Assembly (NCBI RefSeq): GCF_026427595.1
Contig: NZ_CP101527.1
Location: forward strand, 2,327,501-2,391,500
Direction: 5' to 3'
DNA from: Alkalimarinus sediminis
Lineage (GTDB): Bacteria > Pseudomonadota > Gammaproteobacteria > Pseudomonadales > Oleiphilaceae
DNA length: 64,000 nt
The translations under genes were made by a program, and so were the position numbers. Below the pieces are notes generated by a model. The model saw nothing but the letters and a program-made list of their open reading frames with translations. It was not told the DNA's origin and ran no database searches. Positions 37,295-47,620 of this stretch are shown here, one piece after another; within the stretch, counting starts at the first letter, position 1; the number at the start of each line of letters is the position of its first letter.

Positions 37295-37437
37295 TTTAAC
37301 TCCAATATCACTTATCTAAGTCTTTGCACGACGGAGTAAGTTCTCACTGCGACATATATACATTGCCAAACAGCAGTCACAAAATCCTACTTCGATCTTA
37401 CTGAAGAGTAATTACACCTTGGTCATCACAACAGCTA

Positions 37438-38220
37438 CTAAAAAGCGGTAAACATGACGGCAGTTAGAACGAAATCCAACCCTAATACCGCTAAAGATGA
37501 ATACACAACAGTTTTAGTGGTCGCAGCACTTATTCCTTCAGAGGTTGGAACCGAATCATAACCCTGAAAAACAGCTATCCACGTGCAAACGAAACCAAAT
37601 ACGACACTTTTAATGACACCATTGAGTATGTCATCTTGAAAACTAACCGATGATTGCATGTTCGCCCAAAAGGAGCCTTCATATACACCTAACCAATCAA
37701 CCCCAACGAGCATACCACCCCATATACCGACAACACTAAAAATCATCGCTAACAAAGGCATTGAAATAAAACCAGCCCAAAGACGAGGAGCGATAACTCT
37801 CCGTAAGGGGTCAACCCCCATCATCTCCATGCTCGTCAACTGCTCAGTCGCCTTCATCAAGCCTATTTCAGCAGTGAGCGCAGAACCCGCACGCCCAGCA
37901 AACAACAACCCGGTGACAACGGGCCCCAACTCTCTTACTAGCGTTAATGCCACCATCTGACCAATTGCCTGCTCAGAGCCATAATCAACTAAAATATTGT
38001 ACCCTTGCAGCCCCAATACCATACCGATAAACAGGCCAGAGACAATGATAATCACCAACGATAGCACGCCGACCGAATAAAGTTGCTTTACCAACAGAGG
38101 AAAGCCTGTTCTAGGGTTCGGCACACCGACCAGCGATTGCGTCAAAAACACACCGGACCGCCCCAACACCGAGATCGTATGAATAGTTTGCCGGCCCAAC
38201 TTTCGTAAATAATCTATCAC
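37438..38220 (-). CDS. mlaE: ABC transporter permease MlaE
   Basis: 260 aa, permease of the Mla phospholipid transporter, with five or so membrane helices. [20 protein letters not shown] is the MlaE/YrbE signature. It starts one base after the end of mlaF, so the ATPase and permease genes are tightly linked. Confidence 0.96.
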   Translation of the reverse strand: MIDYLRKLGRQTIHTISVLGRSGVFLTQSLVGVPNPRTGFPLLVKQLYSVGVLSLVIIIVSGLFIGMVLGLQGYNILVDYGSEQAIGQMVALTLVRELGPVVTGLLFAGRAGSALTAEIGLMKATEQLTSMEMMGVDPLRRVIAPRLWAGFISMPLLAMIFSVVGIWGGMLVGVDWLGVYEGSFWANMQSSVSFQDDILNGVIKSVVFGFVCTWIAVFQGYDSVPTSEGISAATTKTVVYSSLAVLGLDFVLTAVMFTAF

Positions 38221-38221
38221 T

Positions 38222-39055
38222 CTAGCTCCCTGGCAATAAATCAGACTGATAATCAGAAGCAGGATAGTGAAAAGGCACTGGGCCGTCAGGTAACCCCTGC
38301 AAAAACTGCTTCACCAATGGCGACCCATGCTCTTTTAAGTACCCTGGGGCGCCCTGCCCAATAACCTTGCCATCAGCAATAATGCAAACATGGTCACTAA
38401 TACTCAGTGCTTCAGAAACATCATGAGACACCAAAACACTGGTCATCCCTAGCGCATCATTCAAAAGCCTGATCAACTGCACCAAGACCCCCATTGCGAT
38501 AGGATCTTGCCCTGCAAATGGTTCGTCATACATTACCAACGCCGGATCAAGCACAATGGTTCTGGCAAGCGCTATACGTCGGGTCATCCCACCCGACAAT
38601 TCAGATGGCATAAGATCTCTGGCACCACGCAAACCAACGGCATGGAGCTTCATTAACACGATATCTCTAATCATATCTTCAGGTAGTTTGGTATGCACCC
38701 GAAGTGGGAAAGCAACATTTTCATAAACAGAAAGATCAGAAAACAAGGCACCACTTTGAAATAGCATGCCCATTTTTTCTCTCGCGATGTAAAGTTCTTT
38801 TCTATTCAAGCTCAAGAAGTCTTGGCCGTCGACAGTAATAGTCCCTTTTTGAGGTTTCAACTGGGCACCGATCAGCCTGAGTAAGGTTGTCTTACCCGTT
38901 CCGCTGGGTCCCATAATAGAGGTTACTTTTCCACGAGGTATATCGATGTCAATATCATTAAATATGAGTCGATCGCCCCTTGAAAAAGACATCCCCCTAA
39001 TTTCAATAAAATTACTCAAATCAATATTCCCAATCCTAGACCTATATCGCTGCAA
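38222..39055 (-). CDS. mlaF: ABC transporter ATPase MlaF
   Basis: 277 aa, cytoplasmic ATPase of the Mla system. Walker [10 protein letters not shown], signature LSGGMTRR, Walker [12 protein letters not shown], then H-loop SHDVSEA. First gene of the mla-ibaG-murA-hisG-hisD run; divergent from the antiporter across 150 bp. Confidence 0.96.
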   Translation of the reverse strand: MQRYRSRIGNIDLSNFIEIRGMSFSRGDRLIFNDIDIDIPRGKVTSIMGPSGTGKTTLLRLIGAQLKPQKGTITVDGQDFLSLNRKELYIAREKMGMLFQSGALFSDLSVYENVAFPLRVHTKLPEDMIRDIVLMKLHAVGLRGARDLMPSELSGGMTRRIALARTIVLDPALVMYDEPFAGQDPIAMGVLVQLIRLLNDALGMTSVLVSHDVSEALSISDHVCIIADGKVIGQGAPGYLKEHGSPLVKQFLQGLPDGPVPFHYPASDYQSDLLPGS

Positions 39056-39205
39056 CGAAGTCTACATCAACTAACATCTTATTTAATCAAATATTTCTAT
39101 CTATTAAGCCAAAGATTTTTCATAACACAGGTGTTTTTTATCATTTGCCATTGCAAGGAGAGAGCAAGTTCAGCACAATTCACGCCATAACTCTATACGC
39201 AACCA

Positions 39206-40204
39206 TTGCATGAGCGACTCATGCATCTTTTTCGAGACAAATTCATGATTCTATTTTTTACCGGTATTATTGTAGGGTTAATCGTATTGGTATTAAGTGC
39301 TGACCGCTTTGTTAACGGGTCTGTCGCCACTGCACGTAACCTTGGCATGTCGCCAATGCTTATAGGCTTAACCATTGTGGCATTCGGTACTTCCGCACCA
39401 GAGATGATCGTTTCAGGAACCGCCGCCCTTGCTGACTCTAGCAGCCTAGCTGTAGGTAATGCCATTGGCTCAAATATCGCTAATATCGCACTCGTTTTAG
39501 GTATTACAGCACTGGTTTCACCAATTCCTCTCAAGGCTGTCGTACTTAAGCGAGAGTTCCCTGTACTGCTTGCTGCCACCCTGGCAGTGACGGTTTTGTT
39601 CCTTGATAACCATTTAGGGGTGTGGGATGGCGTCATTATGGTGGTCATTCTGGCTATTTCTATGTATTTCTTAACCAGAAATAACCTGGACGCACCAGAA
39701 CTAATTGATGAGGTTGCAGAAGTCCCCGCTACCAGCACTCCCAAAGCAGTGATAGAACTGGTTGTCAGTCTAGCCCTTTTATTGGCCAGTTCAAAACTAT
39801 TGGTATGGGGTGCCAGTGGTGTCGCAAGAGAGATGGGGGTTAGCGAACTGATTATCGGTTTAACCATTGTAGCCATCGGCACCAGCCTACCAGAACTGGC
39901 AGCCTCGGTAGCCAGTGCACTTAAAGGGCACCATGACATCGCTCTGGGCAATATTATTGGTTCAAATCTGTTTAACCTGTTGGCCGTATTACCGATTCCA
40001 GCCTTATTAAACCCAGTCAACCTAGATGGCGAAGTACTATTGCGCGACTACAGTATTATGCTTGGGCTAACCATTTTCCTTGCTGCATCTGCCTACATAA
40101 TGCAAAAGAAGGGACATTTGGGTCGCGTCTTGGGGGGATTTCTATTAGCCACCTACTTAGGCTACCTAGTATTACTTTACCTATCGGTGAATGTACAAAT
40201 CTGA
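39206..40204 (+). CDS. Calcium/sodium antiporter (YrbG family)
   Basis: 332 aa polytopic protein of the CaCA superfamily. The two alpha-repeats are visible: GLTIVAFGTSAPEMIVSG with NAIGSNIANIALVLG, and GLTIVAIGTSLPELAAS with GNIIGSNLFNLL. It exchanges Ca2+ and Na+ across the inner membrane. In E. coli this gene also precedes kdsD. The start at ATG 39206 may be slightly early. Confidence 0.94.
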   Translation: MHERLMHLFRDKFMILFFTGIIVGLIVLVLSADRFVNGSVATARNLGMSPMLIGLTIVAFGTSAPEMIVSGTAALADSSSLAVGNAIGSNIANIALVLGITALVSPIPLKAVVLKREFPVLLAATLAVTVLFLDNHLGVWDGVIMVVILAISMYFLTRNNLDAPELIDEVAEVPATSTPKAVIELVVSLALLLASSKLLVWGASGVAREMGVSELIIGLTIVAIGTSLPELAASVASALKGHHDIALGNIIGSNLFNLLAVLPIPALLNPVNLDGEVLLRDYSIMLGLTIFLAASAYIMQKKGHLGRVLGGFLLATYLGYLVLLYLSVNVQI

Positions 40205-40273
40205 CGATAATGAATACACAAGCCTGACAACAAGTAATATCGAAATATAATGTCACTTTGCATTAAATATTAT

Positions 40274-40327
40274 TAACGAGAGAGCAACTATCAACTTTTA
40301 AGTCAAAAGTAAGTTACACTCTCGTTA
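40274..40327. promoter_or_regulatory. Nested inverted repeats upstream of kdsD
   Basis: Outer arms TAACGAGAG (40274-40282) and CTCTCGTTA (40319-40327) enclose inner arms ACTTTT (40294-40299) and AAAAGT (40305-40310). It could be a structured leader, a terminator of the antiporter gene, or an operator. No T-run of note. Confidence 0.4.
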
Positions 40328-40366
40328 TTACACTACTTTTCACACAAATTCTTTTCGGGTAATAGA

Positions 40367-41341
40367 ATGGTAGACTCTGCTAAATTCATAAACTCAGCAA
40401 AACGCGCCATCGAAATTGAAAGGGACGCGATCTCCCAACTTATCGGCAGAATCGACGCGTCATTTGCAAAAGCCTGCCAAATACTGCTTGACTGCAAAGG
40501 CCGAGTCGTTGTCACCGGCATGGGTAAATCCGGACATATTGGCAAAAAAATAGCCGCAACACTAGCGAGTACAGGCACACCCTCATTTTTCGTTCATCCC
40601 GGAGAAGCAAGTCACGGCGACCTCGGCATGATTACTGCCAATGATGTTGTTATTGCAATCTCAAACTCAGGAAATACTGCCGAAGTCGTAACGATCCTGC
40701 CGCTGATTAAGAGAATGGAAGCACCACTGATTAGTATGACAGGCTCGCCAACATCGGCCCTGGCTCAAGAGGCCAATGCAAATCTAGATGTCAGTGTAGA
40801 GTTAGAGGCATGCCCATTGGGCCTTGCCCCCACTTCCAGCACCACCGCCACACTGGTCATGGGTGACGCTTTAGCTATTGCACTTTTGGAAGCGAGAGGC
40901 TTTAGCGCAGAAGATTTTGCATTTTCACACCCTGGAGGAAGTTTAGGAAGACGGTTACTCCTAAAAGTATCTGACATTATGCACTCTGGAGACCGAATAC
41001 CGTCCGTTAATCATAACGTACTTTTAAGCGATGCCTTACTGGAAATCTCTGAGAAAGGGCTGGGCATGACGGCGGTCGTTGATGATGAGCAAAACTTATG
41101 CGGACTATTTACAGACGGTGACTTAAGGCGCACCATCGATAAAAGTGTCGATATACATAAAACCCGAATAGACGAAGTCATGACCGCAAATTGCCGCACC
41201 ATTTCGGCAGATATATTGGCTGCTGAAGCACTCGCGATAATGGAAGATGGCAAAATTAACGGGCTTATTGTGGTCGACAAAGAGCAACATGTAGTTGGCG
41301 CACTCAATATGCACGACTTGCTAAAAGCAGGCGTAATTTAA
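40367..41341 (+). CDS. kdsD: D-arabinose 5-phosphate isomerase KdsD
   Basis: Interconverts ribulose 5-phosphate and arabinose 5-phosphate, the first step of Kdo synthesis for LPS. 324 aa: SIS domain (GMGKSGHIGKKIAATLASTG, then SNSGNTAE) and two CBS domains in the C-terminal third. Its usual downstream neighbour kdsC is absent; lptC comes 115 bp later. Confidence 0.95.
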   Translation: MVDSAKFINSAKRAIEIERDAISQLIGRIDASFAKACQILLDCKGRVVVTGMGKSGHIGKKIAATLASTGTPSFFVHPGEASHGDLGMITANDVVIAISNSGNTAEVVTILPLIKRMEAPLISMTGSPTSALAQEANANLDVSVELEACPLGLAPTSSTTATLVMGDALAIALLEARGFSAEDFAFSHPGGSLGRRLLLKVSDIMHSGDRIPSVNHNVLLSDALLEISEKGLGMTAVVDDEQNLCGLFTDGDLRRTIDKSVDIHKTRIDEVMTANCRTISADILAAEALAIMEDGKINGLIVVDKEQHVVGALNMHDLLKAGVI

Positions 41342-41456
41342 GAGCGGGCATAACTTTAGGCGCATCGCCCTCCTGATAGAGTTATTAAGGGGGGGGCTCG
41401 GAAGCCTCAACGACAAATATACTCTGAGCATGGATTAACGCTTAACCGAGAATAAC

Positions 41457-42023
41457 GTGAACAACGAAAAAATAAAAAAATACGCCATATTCATCGTGTC
41501 TATTTTCGCGGCCATCGTCATCATTTGGCAGAACAACGAAGACGAGACGCCACCTGCTGCCAGCATTGATGCTGAAGATGAAGCTGATTTCTTTATTACT
41601 AAAGGCCAGTACACCGTATTTAATGAAGAAGGCGAACTCTCTTCTATTATGAAAAGTGATGAAGCCAAACACTACCCTGTTCGCAACAATGCACTGCTGA
41701 TAAACCCAAATTTACTGGTTTATCGAGAAGATAACCCACCATGGCGTTTAACCGCAGATAAGGGTGAATATAGCATGGGGGACGAAAACCTCACCCTCAC
41801 TCAAAATGTTGTTATTACAAGAAATGAAGCATCAGAAAATCCTTGGACTTTAAAGACCGAATCACTGACCCTTCTCAATAAAACTCGCTTTATTACTACA
41901 CAGCAACCCGTTACCATTAGTGATAATTTCAGCACACTTGATGGCACGGGCATGAACGCCTGGGTTGATGATAAAAAGATCGAACTTACATCCAACGTAC
42001 GAGGCAACTATGCCCCAGAATAG
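41457..42023 (+). CDS. lptC: LPS transport protein LptC
   Basis: 188 aa from a GTG start. One N-terminal membrane anchor (about 8-25) and a periplasmic LptC domain (GEYSMGDENLTLTQNVVITR). It takes LPS from LptB2FG and passes it to LptA. It overlaps lptA by 14 bases. Confidence 0.93.
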   Translation: MNNEKIKKYAIFIVSIFAAIVIIWQNNEDETPPAASIDAEDEADFFITKGQYTVFNEEGELSSIMKSDEAKHYPVRNNALLINPNLLVYREDNPPWRLTADKGEYSMGDENLTLTQNVVITRNEASENPWTLKTESLTLLNKTRFITTQQPVTISDNFSTLDGTGMNAWVDDKKIELTSNVRGNYAPE

Positions 42024-42567
42024 ATATCACCAAAGCCTAAACAACAAACCTACATCATTAATACCTATACTTGTCGCCACATTACTTGCACTCTTTTCCT
42101 TGCAGGCTACAGCGTTTACAGCGACGAGTAATGAGCCGATAAAAATACAGGCAGACCATGCAGAATTAGATGAAATTAAAGGCCACTCCATTTATACCGG
42201 TGCCGTCGTTATCACTCAAGGTACCACAGTTCTTACATCAGACAAAGTCATCGTTTATACGAATAAGAGCGGTTTAATCAAATTGGAAGCGTTTGGTGCT
42301 CCAGCCAAGTTCACTCACCAACAAGAAGGTGAAGCTGAGCCAACTCATGCTTACGGTAAAAAAATTATCTATACACGAGCGGATGAAAACTTAACGCTTA
42401 TAGACGAGGCCAAGCTAGAACAAGGAAAGAACACTTTTCGTGGCTCCACCATCAAATACAATACTGTTAGCCGCGTTGTAACCGCTGAAGGTGGCGAAGA
42501 AAAGTCTCAGCGTGTTGAAATAATCGTCCACCCAGTGAACAAAGACTCTGGCGAAACAAAAGAATGA
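42010..42567 (+). CDS. lptA: Periplasmic LPS transport protein LptA
   Basis: 185 aa from ATG 42010 (MPQNRYHQ), 15 codons inside the longer frame. Signal peptide with a core of [16 protein letters not shown]. The body is an OstA/LptA beta-jellyroll ([26 protein letters not shown]) forming the bridge across the periplasm. It overlaps lptC upstream and lptB (ATGA) downstream. Confidence 0.94.
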   Translation: MPQNRYHQSLNNKPTSLIPILVATLLALFSLQATAFTATSNEPIKIQADHAELDEIKGHSIYTGAVVITQGTTVLTSDKVIVYTNKSGLIKLEAFGAPAKFTHQQEGEAEPTHAYGKKIIYTRADENLTLIDEAKLEQGKNTFRGSTIKYNTVSRVVTAEGGEEKSQRVEIIVHPVNKDSGETKE

Positions 42568-43289
42568 AAACGTTAAAAGCAGACAACCTCGCTAAGAGTT
42601 ACAAAAAAAGATCCGTAGTTAAAGACGTATCGCTCGCCATCCAAAGCGGCGAAATTGTCGGACTGCTCGGCCCCAATGGTGCCGGAAAAACCACCTGTTT
42701 TTACATGATTGTCGGACTCGTTGAGGCAGACAAGGGGAAGATATCCATAGACGGTCAAGATCTAACCAATCTGCCTATGCACGGCCGAGCTAGAAAAGGA
42801 ATAGGCTACCTCCCTCAAGAGGCCTCTGTATTTAGAAAGCTTAGTGTGAAAGACAATTTGATGGCTATTTTGGAGACTCGAAAAGACTTATCTAAGCAAG
42901 AGCGGATTGATAAGATGGAAACACTCCTTCAAGAGTTCCACATCACTCACATCAAAGATAGCTTGGGGATGAGTTTGTCTGGTGGTGAACGGCGACGAGT
43001 AGAAATTGCCCGAGCACTCGCTACCGAACCCCACTTTATCCTGCTCGACGAACCCTTTGCAGGTGTAGACCCCATATCCGTTAGTGATATTAAACAAATC
43101 GTTACCCACCTCAAAGAAAAAGGAATTGGAGTCTTAATAACCGATCACAACGTTAGGGAAACCCTTGATATTTGTGAAAAAGCGTATATCGTGAGCGATG
43201 GACACATTATTGCTTCAGGAACAGCTGAAGACGTGTTATCGAACCAACAGGTAAAAGATGTATACCTAGGGGACGAGTTCAAGTTGTAA
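42564..43289 (+). CDS. lptB: LPS export ABC ATPase LptB
   Basis: 241 aa. Walker [10 protein letters not shown], signature LSGGERRR, Walker [14 protein letters not shown]. It powers LPS extraction with LptFG and LptC. ATGA overlap with lptA. rpoN follows after 216 bp without a clear terminator. Confidence 0.97.
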   Translation: MKTLKADNLAKSYKKRSVVKDVSLAIQSGEIVGLLGPNGAGKTTCFYMIVGLVEADKGKISIDGQDLTNLPMHGRARKGIGYLPQEASVFRKLSVKDNLMAILETRKDLSKQERIDKMETLLQEFHITHIKDSLGMSLSGGERRRVEIARALATEPHFILLDEPFAGVDPISVSDIKQIVTHLKEKGIGVLITDHNVRETLDICEKAYIVSDGHIIASGTAEDVLSNQQVKDVYLGDEFKL

Positions 43290-43505
43290 GCACGACTTTC
43301 AACAACTTTTACGCAGGTTTATAAATATTAGGCACGACAAAGACTACTAATTTTTAGATCTCCTTACTAGAATGTTATTAACCATTAATAATAAAACAAA
43401 TAACGCCAGTCTAAATTACACTAAACCTAACGGCGTACAATTAAGTAAACTCATAGCGGGGAGACCTTGTTCATTGATGTTTTTGTATAAGGCGGTAGAC
43501 AATAA

Positions 43506-45038
43506 ATGGTCATGAAAGCATCACTTCAGCTCAAGCTAGGTCAGCAGCTGACGATGACCCCTCAACTGCAGCAAGCGATCCGCTTACTGCAACTTTCTAC
43601 TCTGGACTTACAGCAAGAGATTCAAGAAGCCCTTGAATCCAACCCGATGCTGGAAGTATCAGACGATGACAGAAATACATCAGACACTACAGACTCTGAC
43701 TCTAATACTGAAACAAACGCACAGAGCCAGTCGGAGGAGTCAACCCAATCCGCGAAAGAGAGCGTTGCAGAGGCCGGCTCTGAAGAGATCATGAACTCGG
43801 AGGACTGGTCTGACAGCATTCCCAACGACCTTCCAGTTGACACAGCCTGGGATGATATTTACCCAAACAACGCCCCTTCAGGACCTGCACCAGAGGAAGA
43901 CAGTGATTTTGAAACGCGCAATAGCGTCGGCGAATCACTACAAGATCACCTACTCTGGCAGCTGAACCTAACCCCAATGTCGGATATTGACAAACTAATA
44001 GGCATGTCGATTATCGATTCGATAAATACCGATGGCTATTTGTCTAGCACAGTTGAGGAGATACTCTCAGGTTTTGCCGAATCCAACCAAGAAGAAGCGG
44101 ACGCCCATGAAGTAGAACTTGATGAAGTCCAAGCGGTATTAAAGCGGATCCAACATTTCGACCCTCCCGGGGTTGCAAGTCGAGACCTTCAAGAGTGTTT
44201 ATTAATACAGCTAAACCAACTACCTGATGATACGCCTTGGCTTCCACAAGCGAAGTTAATTATCAATCATTACCTCAATCTACTAGGAAATCGGGATTAC
44301 GCACAGCTGATGAGGCGCAGCCGGATAAAAGAAGCCGACCTTAAAGAGGTGATAAAGCTGATCCAGTCGCTAAACCCTCGCCCCGGTGAACAGATCAGTG
44401 GCGATACGCCTGAATACGTCATACCCGACGTAGTAGTGAAAAAGATTAATGACCGCTGGAAGGTTGAGCTTAACCCTGAAATAGCACCTAAAATTCGCGT
44501 AAATTCAGGTTACGCATCCCTTGTTAAGCGCGCAGATAGCAGCGCAGACAACACATACATGAAAGACCAGCTGCAAGAAGCGAAGTGGTTTATTAAAAGC
44601 TTACAAAGTCGTAATGAGACACTACTCAAAGTTTCGAGTAAGATCGTAGAACATCAACAAGGGTTTCTCGATCATGGAGAGGAGGCAATGAAACCCCTTA
44701 TTCTTCACGATATAGCTGAAGCTGTTGAGATGCACGAATCAACAATCTCAAGAGTGACAACTCAGAAGTATATGCATACGCCAAGAGGGATATTTGAACT
44801 TAAATACTTCTTCTCAAGCCACGTTAGTACGGCTTCCGGCGGTGAATGTTCTTCAACCGCTATTCGAGCAATTATTAAAAAGCTAGTGGCAGCTGAGTCG
44901 GCAAAAAAACCACTTAGTGACAGCAAAATAGCCACTATTCTTGACGAACAAGGGATTAAAGTTGCAAGGCGTACCATCGCAAAATACCGTGAGGCAATGT
45001 CCATACCGCCATCTAATGAACGCAAGCGCTTAATATGA
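43506..45038 (+). CDS. rpoN: RNA polymerase sigma-54 factor RpoN
   Basis: 510 aa. Region I is Gln/Leu-rich ([20 protein letters not shown]), an acidic region II follows (about 50-135), then the core-binding and HTH parts, and the RpoN box [12 protein letters not shown] near the C-terminus. It would direct the -24/-12 promoter of pilA seen in this window. A second ATG (43512) gives the more usual MKASLQLKL start. Confidence 0.97.
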   Translation: MVMKASLQLKLGQQLTMTPQLQQAIRLLQLSTLDLQQEIQEALESNPMLEVSDDDRNTSDTTDSDSNTETNAQSQSEESTQSAKESVAEAGSEEIMNSEDWSDSIPNDLPVDTAWDDIYPNNAPSGPAPEEDSDFETRNSVGESLQDHLLWQLNLTPMSDIDKLIGMSIIDSINTDGYLSSTVEEILSGFAESNQEEADAHEVELDEVQAVLKRIQHFDPPGVASRDLQECLLIQLNQLPDDTPWLPQAKLIINHYLNLLGNRDYAQLMRRSRIKEADLKEVIKLIQSLNPRPGEQISGDTPEYVIPDVVVKKINDRWKVELNPEIAPKIRVNSGYASLVKRADSSADNTYMKDQLQEAKWFIKSLQSRNETLLKVSSKIVEHQQGFLDHGEEAMKPLILHDIAEAVEMHESTISRVTTQKYMHTPRGIFELKYFFSSHVSTASGGECSSTAIRAIIKKLVAAESAKKPLSDSKIATILDEQGIKVARRTIAKYREAMSIPPSNERKRLI

Positions 45039-45330
45039 TTATATTCGGCATGACGATTTAGAGTTAAACGGTTTTAGATCAATAAATTAGCAAGACGATA
45101 TGCTAAGATCGAACCAAAGTAATAAAAAATCGTATGAGTACGGAATAGGTTTCCACCGAGCCGTGCACTGGCTCTCCTAAAGTGCAATCTAGCCAGGGTT
45201 ACTTTAACTGGTTGGTGTTTTTATGATTAAGTACGACGAAAACTAAAGGTAATGAAGTTCTGTTTCTTGTCAGCGATTGTCTAGTGTTACGCTGCAAGAG
45301 ATATATAACAAACGACATCAGGAGCGAAAT

Positions 45331-45639
45331 ATGCAATTGAATATCACGGGACATCACGTTGATTTAACTGACTCTTTGAAAGACTATGTCAGCACTAAAC
45401 TCGAAAAACTCGAACGACACTTTGATCATATTAGCAACGTTCAAGTGACCTTATCAGTGCAAAAACTTCGTCAGATTGCAGAAGCGACTCTTCACATTAG
45501 CGGTGCAGACATTCATGCCACAGCAGAGCAGGAAGACATGTACGCTGCAATCGACCAACTAGTTGATAAGCTGGATCGTCAAATACTTAAGCACAAAGAG
45601 AAGAATGTTGACAGACTACATGGTGCGTCAGCTAGATAG
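45331..45639 (+). CDS. hpf: Ribosome hibernation promoting factor (short HPF)
   Basis: 102 aa from ATG 45331, which has an AGGAG ribosome binding site. MQLNITGHHVDLTDSLKDY is the standard start. HPF binds the 30S subunit and promotes 100S dimers in stationary phase. It sits between rpoN and ptsN as in Pseudomonas. Confidence 0.95.
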   Translation: MQLNITGHHVDLTDSLKDYVSTKLEKLERHFDHISNVQVTLSVQKLRQIAEATLHISGADIHATAEQEDMYAAIDQLVDKLDRQILKHKEKNVDRLHGASAR

Positions 45640-45671
45640 TCCCTTGCCATAGAATAGAATAAGCATTAATA

Positions 45672-46136
45672 ATGACCGATACGTCAGTTTCAATTCAATC
45701 TATCCTGTCTCCCGAGTTGGCTATTTGCGGCCTTCCCGGGAGCAGCAAAAAAAAGGTGCTGGAAGAAATTGCACAACGCATTGCGCAGCAGTATCCAGAC
45801 ATTAATGAAAACACGATATTTAATAGCCTCATCGGCAGAGAACGATTGGGTAGCACTGGCATAGGTCAAGGGATTGCAATCCCGCATTGCAGGCTAGAAA
45901 ACTGCCAGAAAGTCATAGGAGCCTTGCTAACACTAGATCAGAAAGTTCCTTTTGACGCGATAGATAATGAACCAGTAGATCTTTTATTTGTGCTACTAGT
46001 ACCCCAAGAAGCAACTAGCGAGCACCTAGAGTTACTCAGCCAATTAGCCGAGAAGTTCAATAATACAGAACTATGCCAAAAGCTAAGAGGTTGCAAAGAT
46101 AACGAATCACTATACCAAACTATTATTCGATCATAA
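45672..46136 (+). CDS. ptsN: PTS IIA-like nitrogen-regulatory protein PtsN
   Basis: 154 aa EIIA-Ntr. The phosphorylated His is H72 in GQGIAIPHCRL. Receives phosphate from NPr, encoded two genes downstream, and adjusts potassium and nitrogen functions rather than sugar uptake. Confidence 0.95.
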   Translation: MTDTSVSIQSILSPELAICGLPGSSKKKVLEEIAQRIAQQYPDINENTIFNSLIGRERLGSTGIGQGIAIPHCRLENCQKVIGALLTLDQKVPFDAIDNEPVDLLFVLLVPQEATSEHLELLSQLAEKFNNTELCQKLRGCKDNESLYQTIIRS

Positions 46137-46178
46137 GCAGTCTACGCAAACCATACCTTACACCAATCAGGTAGGATC

Positions 46179-47057
46179 ATGAAACTTGTCATAGTAAGCG
46201 GCCGCTCAGGTTCAGGAAAAAGTACAGCGCTACATGTTCTGGAAGACCTCGGTTTTTACTGTATCGACAATCTCCCTATCGGGCTATTGTTACCTCTAGC
46301 AGATGAAGCGTTAATAAGTGAAGAGTCTCGATTAGAAAAAATTGCCGTTAGTATTGACGCACGAAACCTTTCTACCGGCATTGACCAATTTACCGACATA
46401 GTGAACCAGTTTCAGCATCGTCATTTTGATATGGATATTATTTATCTCGATGCCCTAAATCAAACACTACTAAAGCGCTTTCATGCTACTCGTCGCAAGC
46501 ACCCTCTGAGTAATGATTCTGTATCACTCAAAGAGGCTATCGAGGCAGAAAAAGAACTTTTATCCCCTATATCGTCTGCTGCAGACCTAGTCGTAGATAC
46601 CAGCGATATGACCATGTACCAACTTCGAGACCTAATTAAAGAGCGAGTAGTAGGTAGGACCGGTCAGGACATTGCCTTATTATTTCAATCGTTTGGTTTT
46701 AAGCATGGAGTACCTATTGATGCAGACTTTGTATTTGATGTCAGATGCCTCCCAAACCCATATTGGGACCAATCCCTACGGGCTTATACAGGTAAAGATC
46801 AGCTGATCCACAATTTCTTGGAGCAACACCCCGAAACCGGAGAGATGCTTAGCGATATTGTTAACTATTTGAATAAATGGCTACCTCAGTTCGCCAACTC
46901 AAATAGGAGTTATCTAACGATAGGTATCGGCTGTACTGGTGGACAACATCGATCAGTTTATATCTGTGAAAAGTTAGGAGAGACATTTAAGTCAATGCAG
47001 TCTAATGTTCAAGTACGACATAAAGAGCTGCCATCTCGGCCCAAAGAACATGACTAA
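46179..47057 (+). CDS. rapZ: RNase adapter protein / nucleotide-binding RapZ
   Basis: 292 aa. P-loop GRSGSGKST at 8-16; C-terminal YLTIGIGCTGGQHRSVYI and HKELPSRP near the end are characteristic. RapZ of E. coli guides RNase E to the GlmZ RNA; in other bacteria the role is less clear. Confidence 0.95.
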   Translation: MKLVIVSGRSGSGKSTALHVLEDLGFYCIDNLPIGLLLPLADEALISEESRLEKIAVSIDARNLSTGIDQFTDIVNQFQHRHFDMDIIYLDALNQTLLKRFHATRRKHPLSNDSVSLKEAIEAEKELLSPISSAADLVVDTSDMTMYQLRDLIKERVVGRTGQDIALLFQSFGFKHGVPIDADFVFDVRCLPNPYWDQSLRAYTGKDQLIHNFLEQHPETGEMLSDIVNYLNKWLPQFANSNRSYLTIGIGCTGGQHRSVYICEKLGETFKSMQSNVQVRHKELPSRPKEHD

Positions 47058-47099
47058 AAAGCTGATGAAAGCCATCAATCTAAATGATACGAATTGATT

Positions 47100-47369
47100 A
47101 TGATTAATGAAACCGTCCCTATTATTAACAAATTAGGCCTGCATGCCCGAGCTGCAGCTAAACTTGTAAGTACTGCAACCCGATTCGAAAGCAGCATAAA
47201 GATTGCCAGAAACGGTAAAGAAGTAGATGGAAAAAGCATCATGTCGGTTATGATGCTTGCGGCTAGCTGCGGCACAGATATAGAGCTTATTATTGAAGGG
47301 CCGGACGAAACAGAGGCTGTAGAGGCATTAAAAGAACTTATTGCAGATCGCTTCGGAGAAGGGGAATAA
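47100..47369 (+). CDS. HPr-like phosphocarrier NPr
   Basis: 89 aa from ATG 47100; an open TTG at 47094 adds two residues. The active His is H15 in LGLHARAA, and the Ser region KSIMSVMML follows. Gene name ptsO/npr is used in relatives. It completes the ptsN-rapZ-npr set; the rest of the PTS-Ntr (ptsP) is not here. Confidence 0.93.
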   Translation: MINETVPIINKLGLHARAAAKLVSTATRFESSIKIARNGKEVDGKSIMSVMMLAASCGTDIELIIEGPDETEAVEALKELIADRFGEGE

Positions 47370-47381
47370 TTACCCCCCGCC

Positions 47382-47401
47382 TCTATCTCTTTTGAGATAG
47401 A
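47382..47401. other. Hairpin after npr
   Basis: TCTATCTC-TTTT-GAGATAGA, perfect 8-bp stem, 12 bases past the npr stop. There is no T-run after it, so it may be a weak terminator or an mRNA 3' stabiliser. Confidence 0.45.
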
Positions 47402-47533
47402 AGCTCTCTTCACCCCCATTTAACCATCTGTTTTTTATCCCACTTTAAGCATTCTTCTTTTTACAAATTAACGCATACGTTATACTTGTCTGAGTTGCGA
47501 ACACTTAACCGGTCACATCGCTCCTGATCACAT

Positions 47534-47545
47534 TGTTCTAGAACA
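47534..47545. promoter_or_regulatory. Palindrome TGTTCTAGAACA upstream of mgtE
   Basis: Perfect 12-bp palindrome 75 bp upstream of the mgtE start, near AT-rich DNA that may hold the promoter. Regulator unknown; chance is possible. Confidence 0.3.
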
Positions 47546-47620
47546 TGTTTCTAAATATATATCGTCTCTAAAGCAATACATGTTCCGCACCGACCATCAC
47601 TCAAAATCCCTGGTTTACAA

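Noticed and set aside
39193-40020. 275-aa ORF antisense to the antiporter
   Set aside because: It is a mirror frame of a clear CaCA antiporter gene, low in complexity, with no ribosome binding site or family.
47370-47620. Magnesium riboswitch upstream of mgtE
   Set aside because: I could not find M-box or ykoK-type conserved stems; only short hairpins and a 12-bp palindrome are visible.
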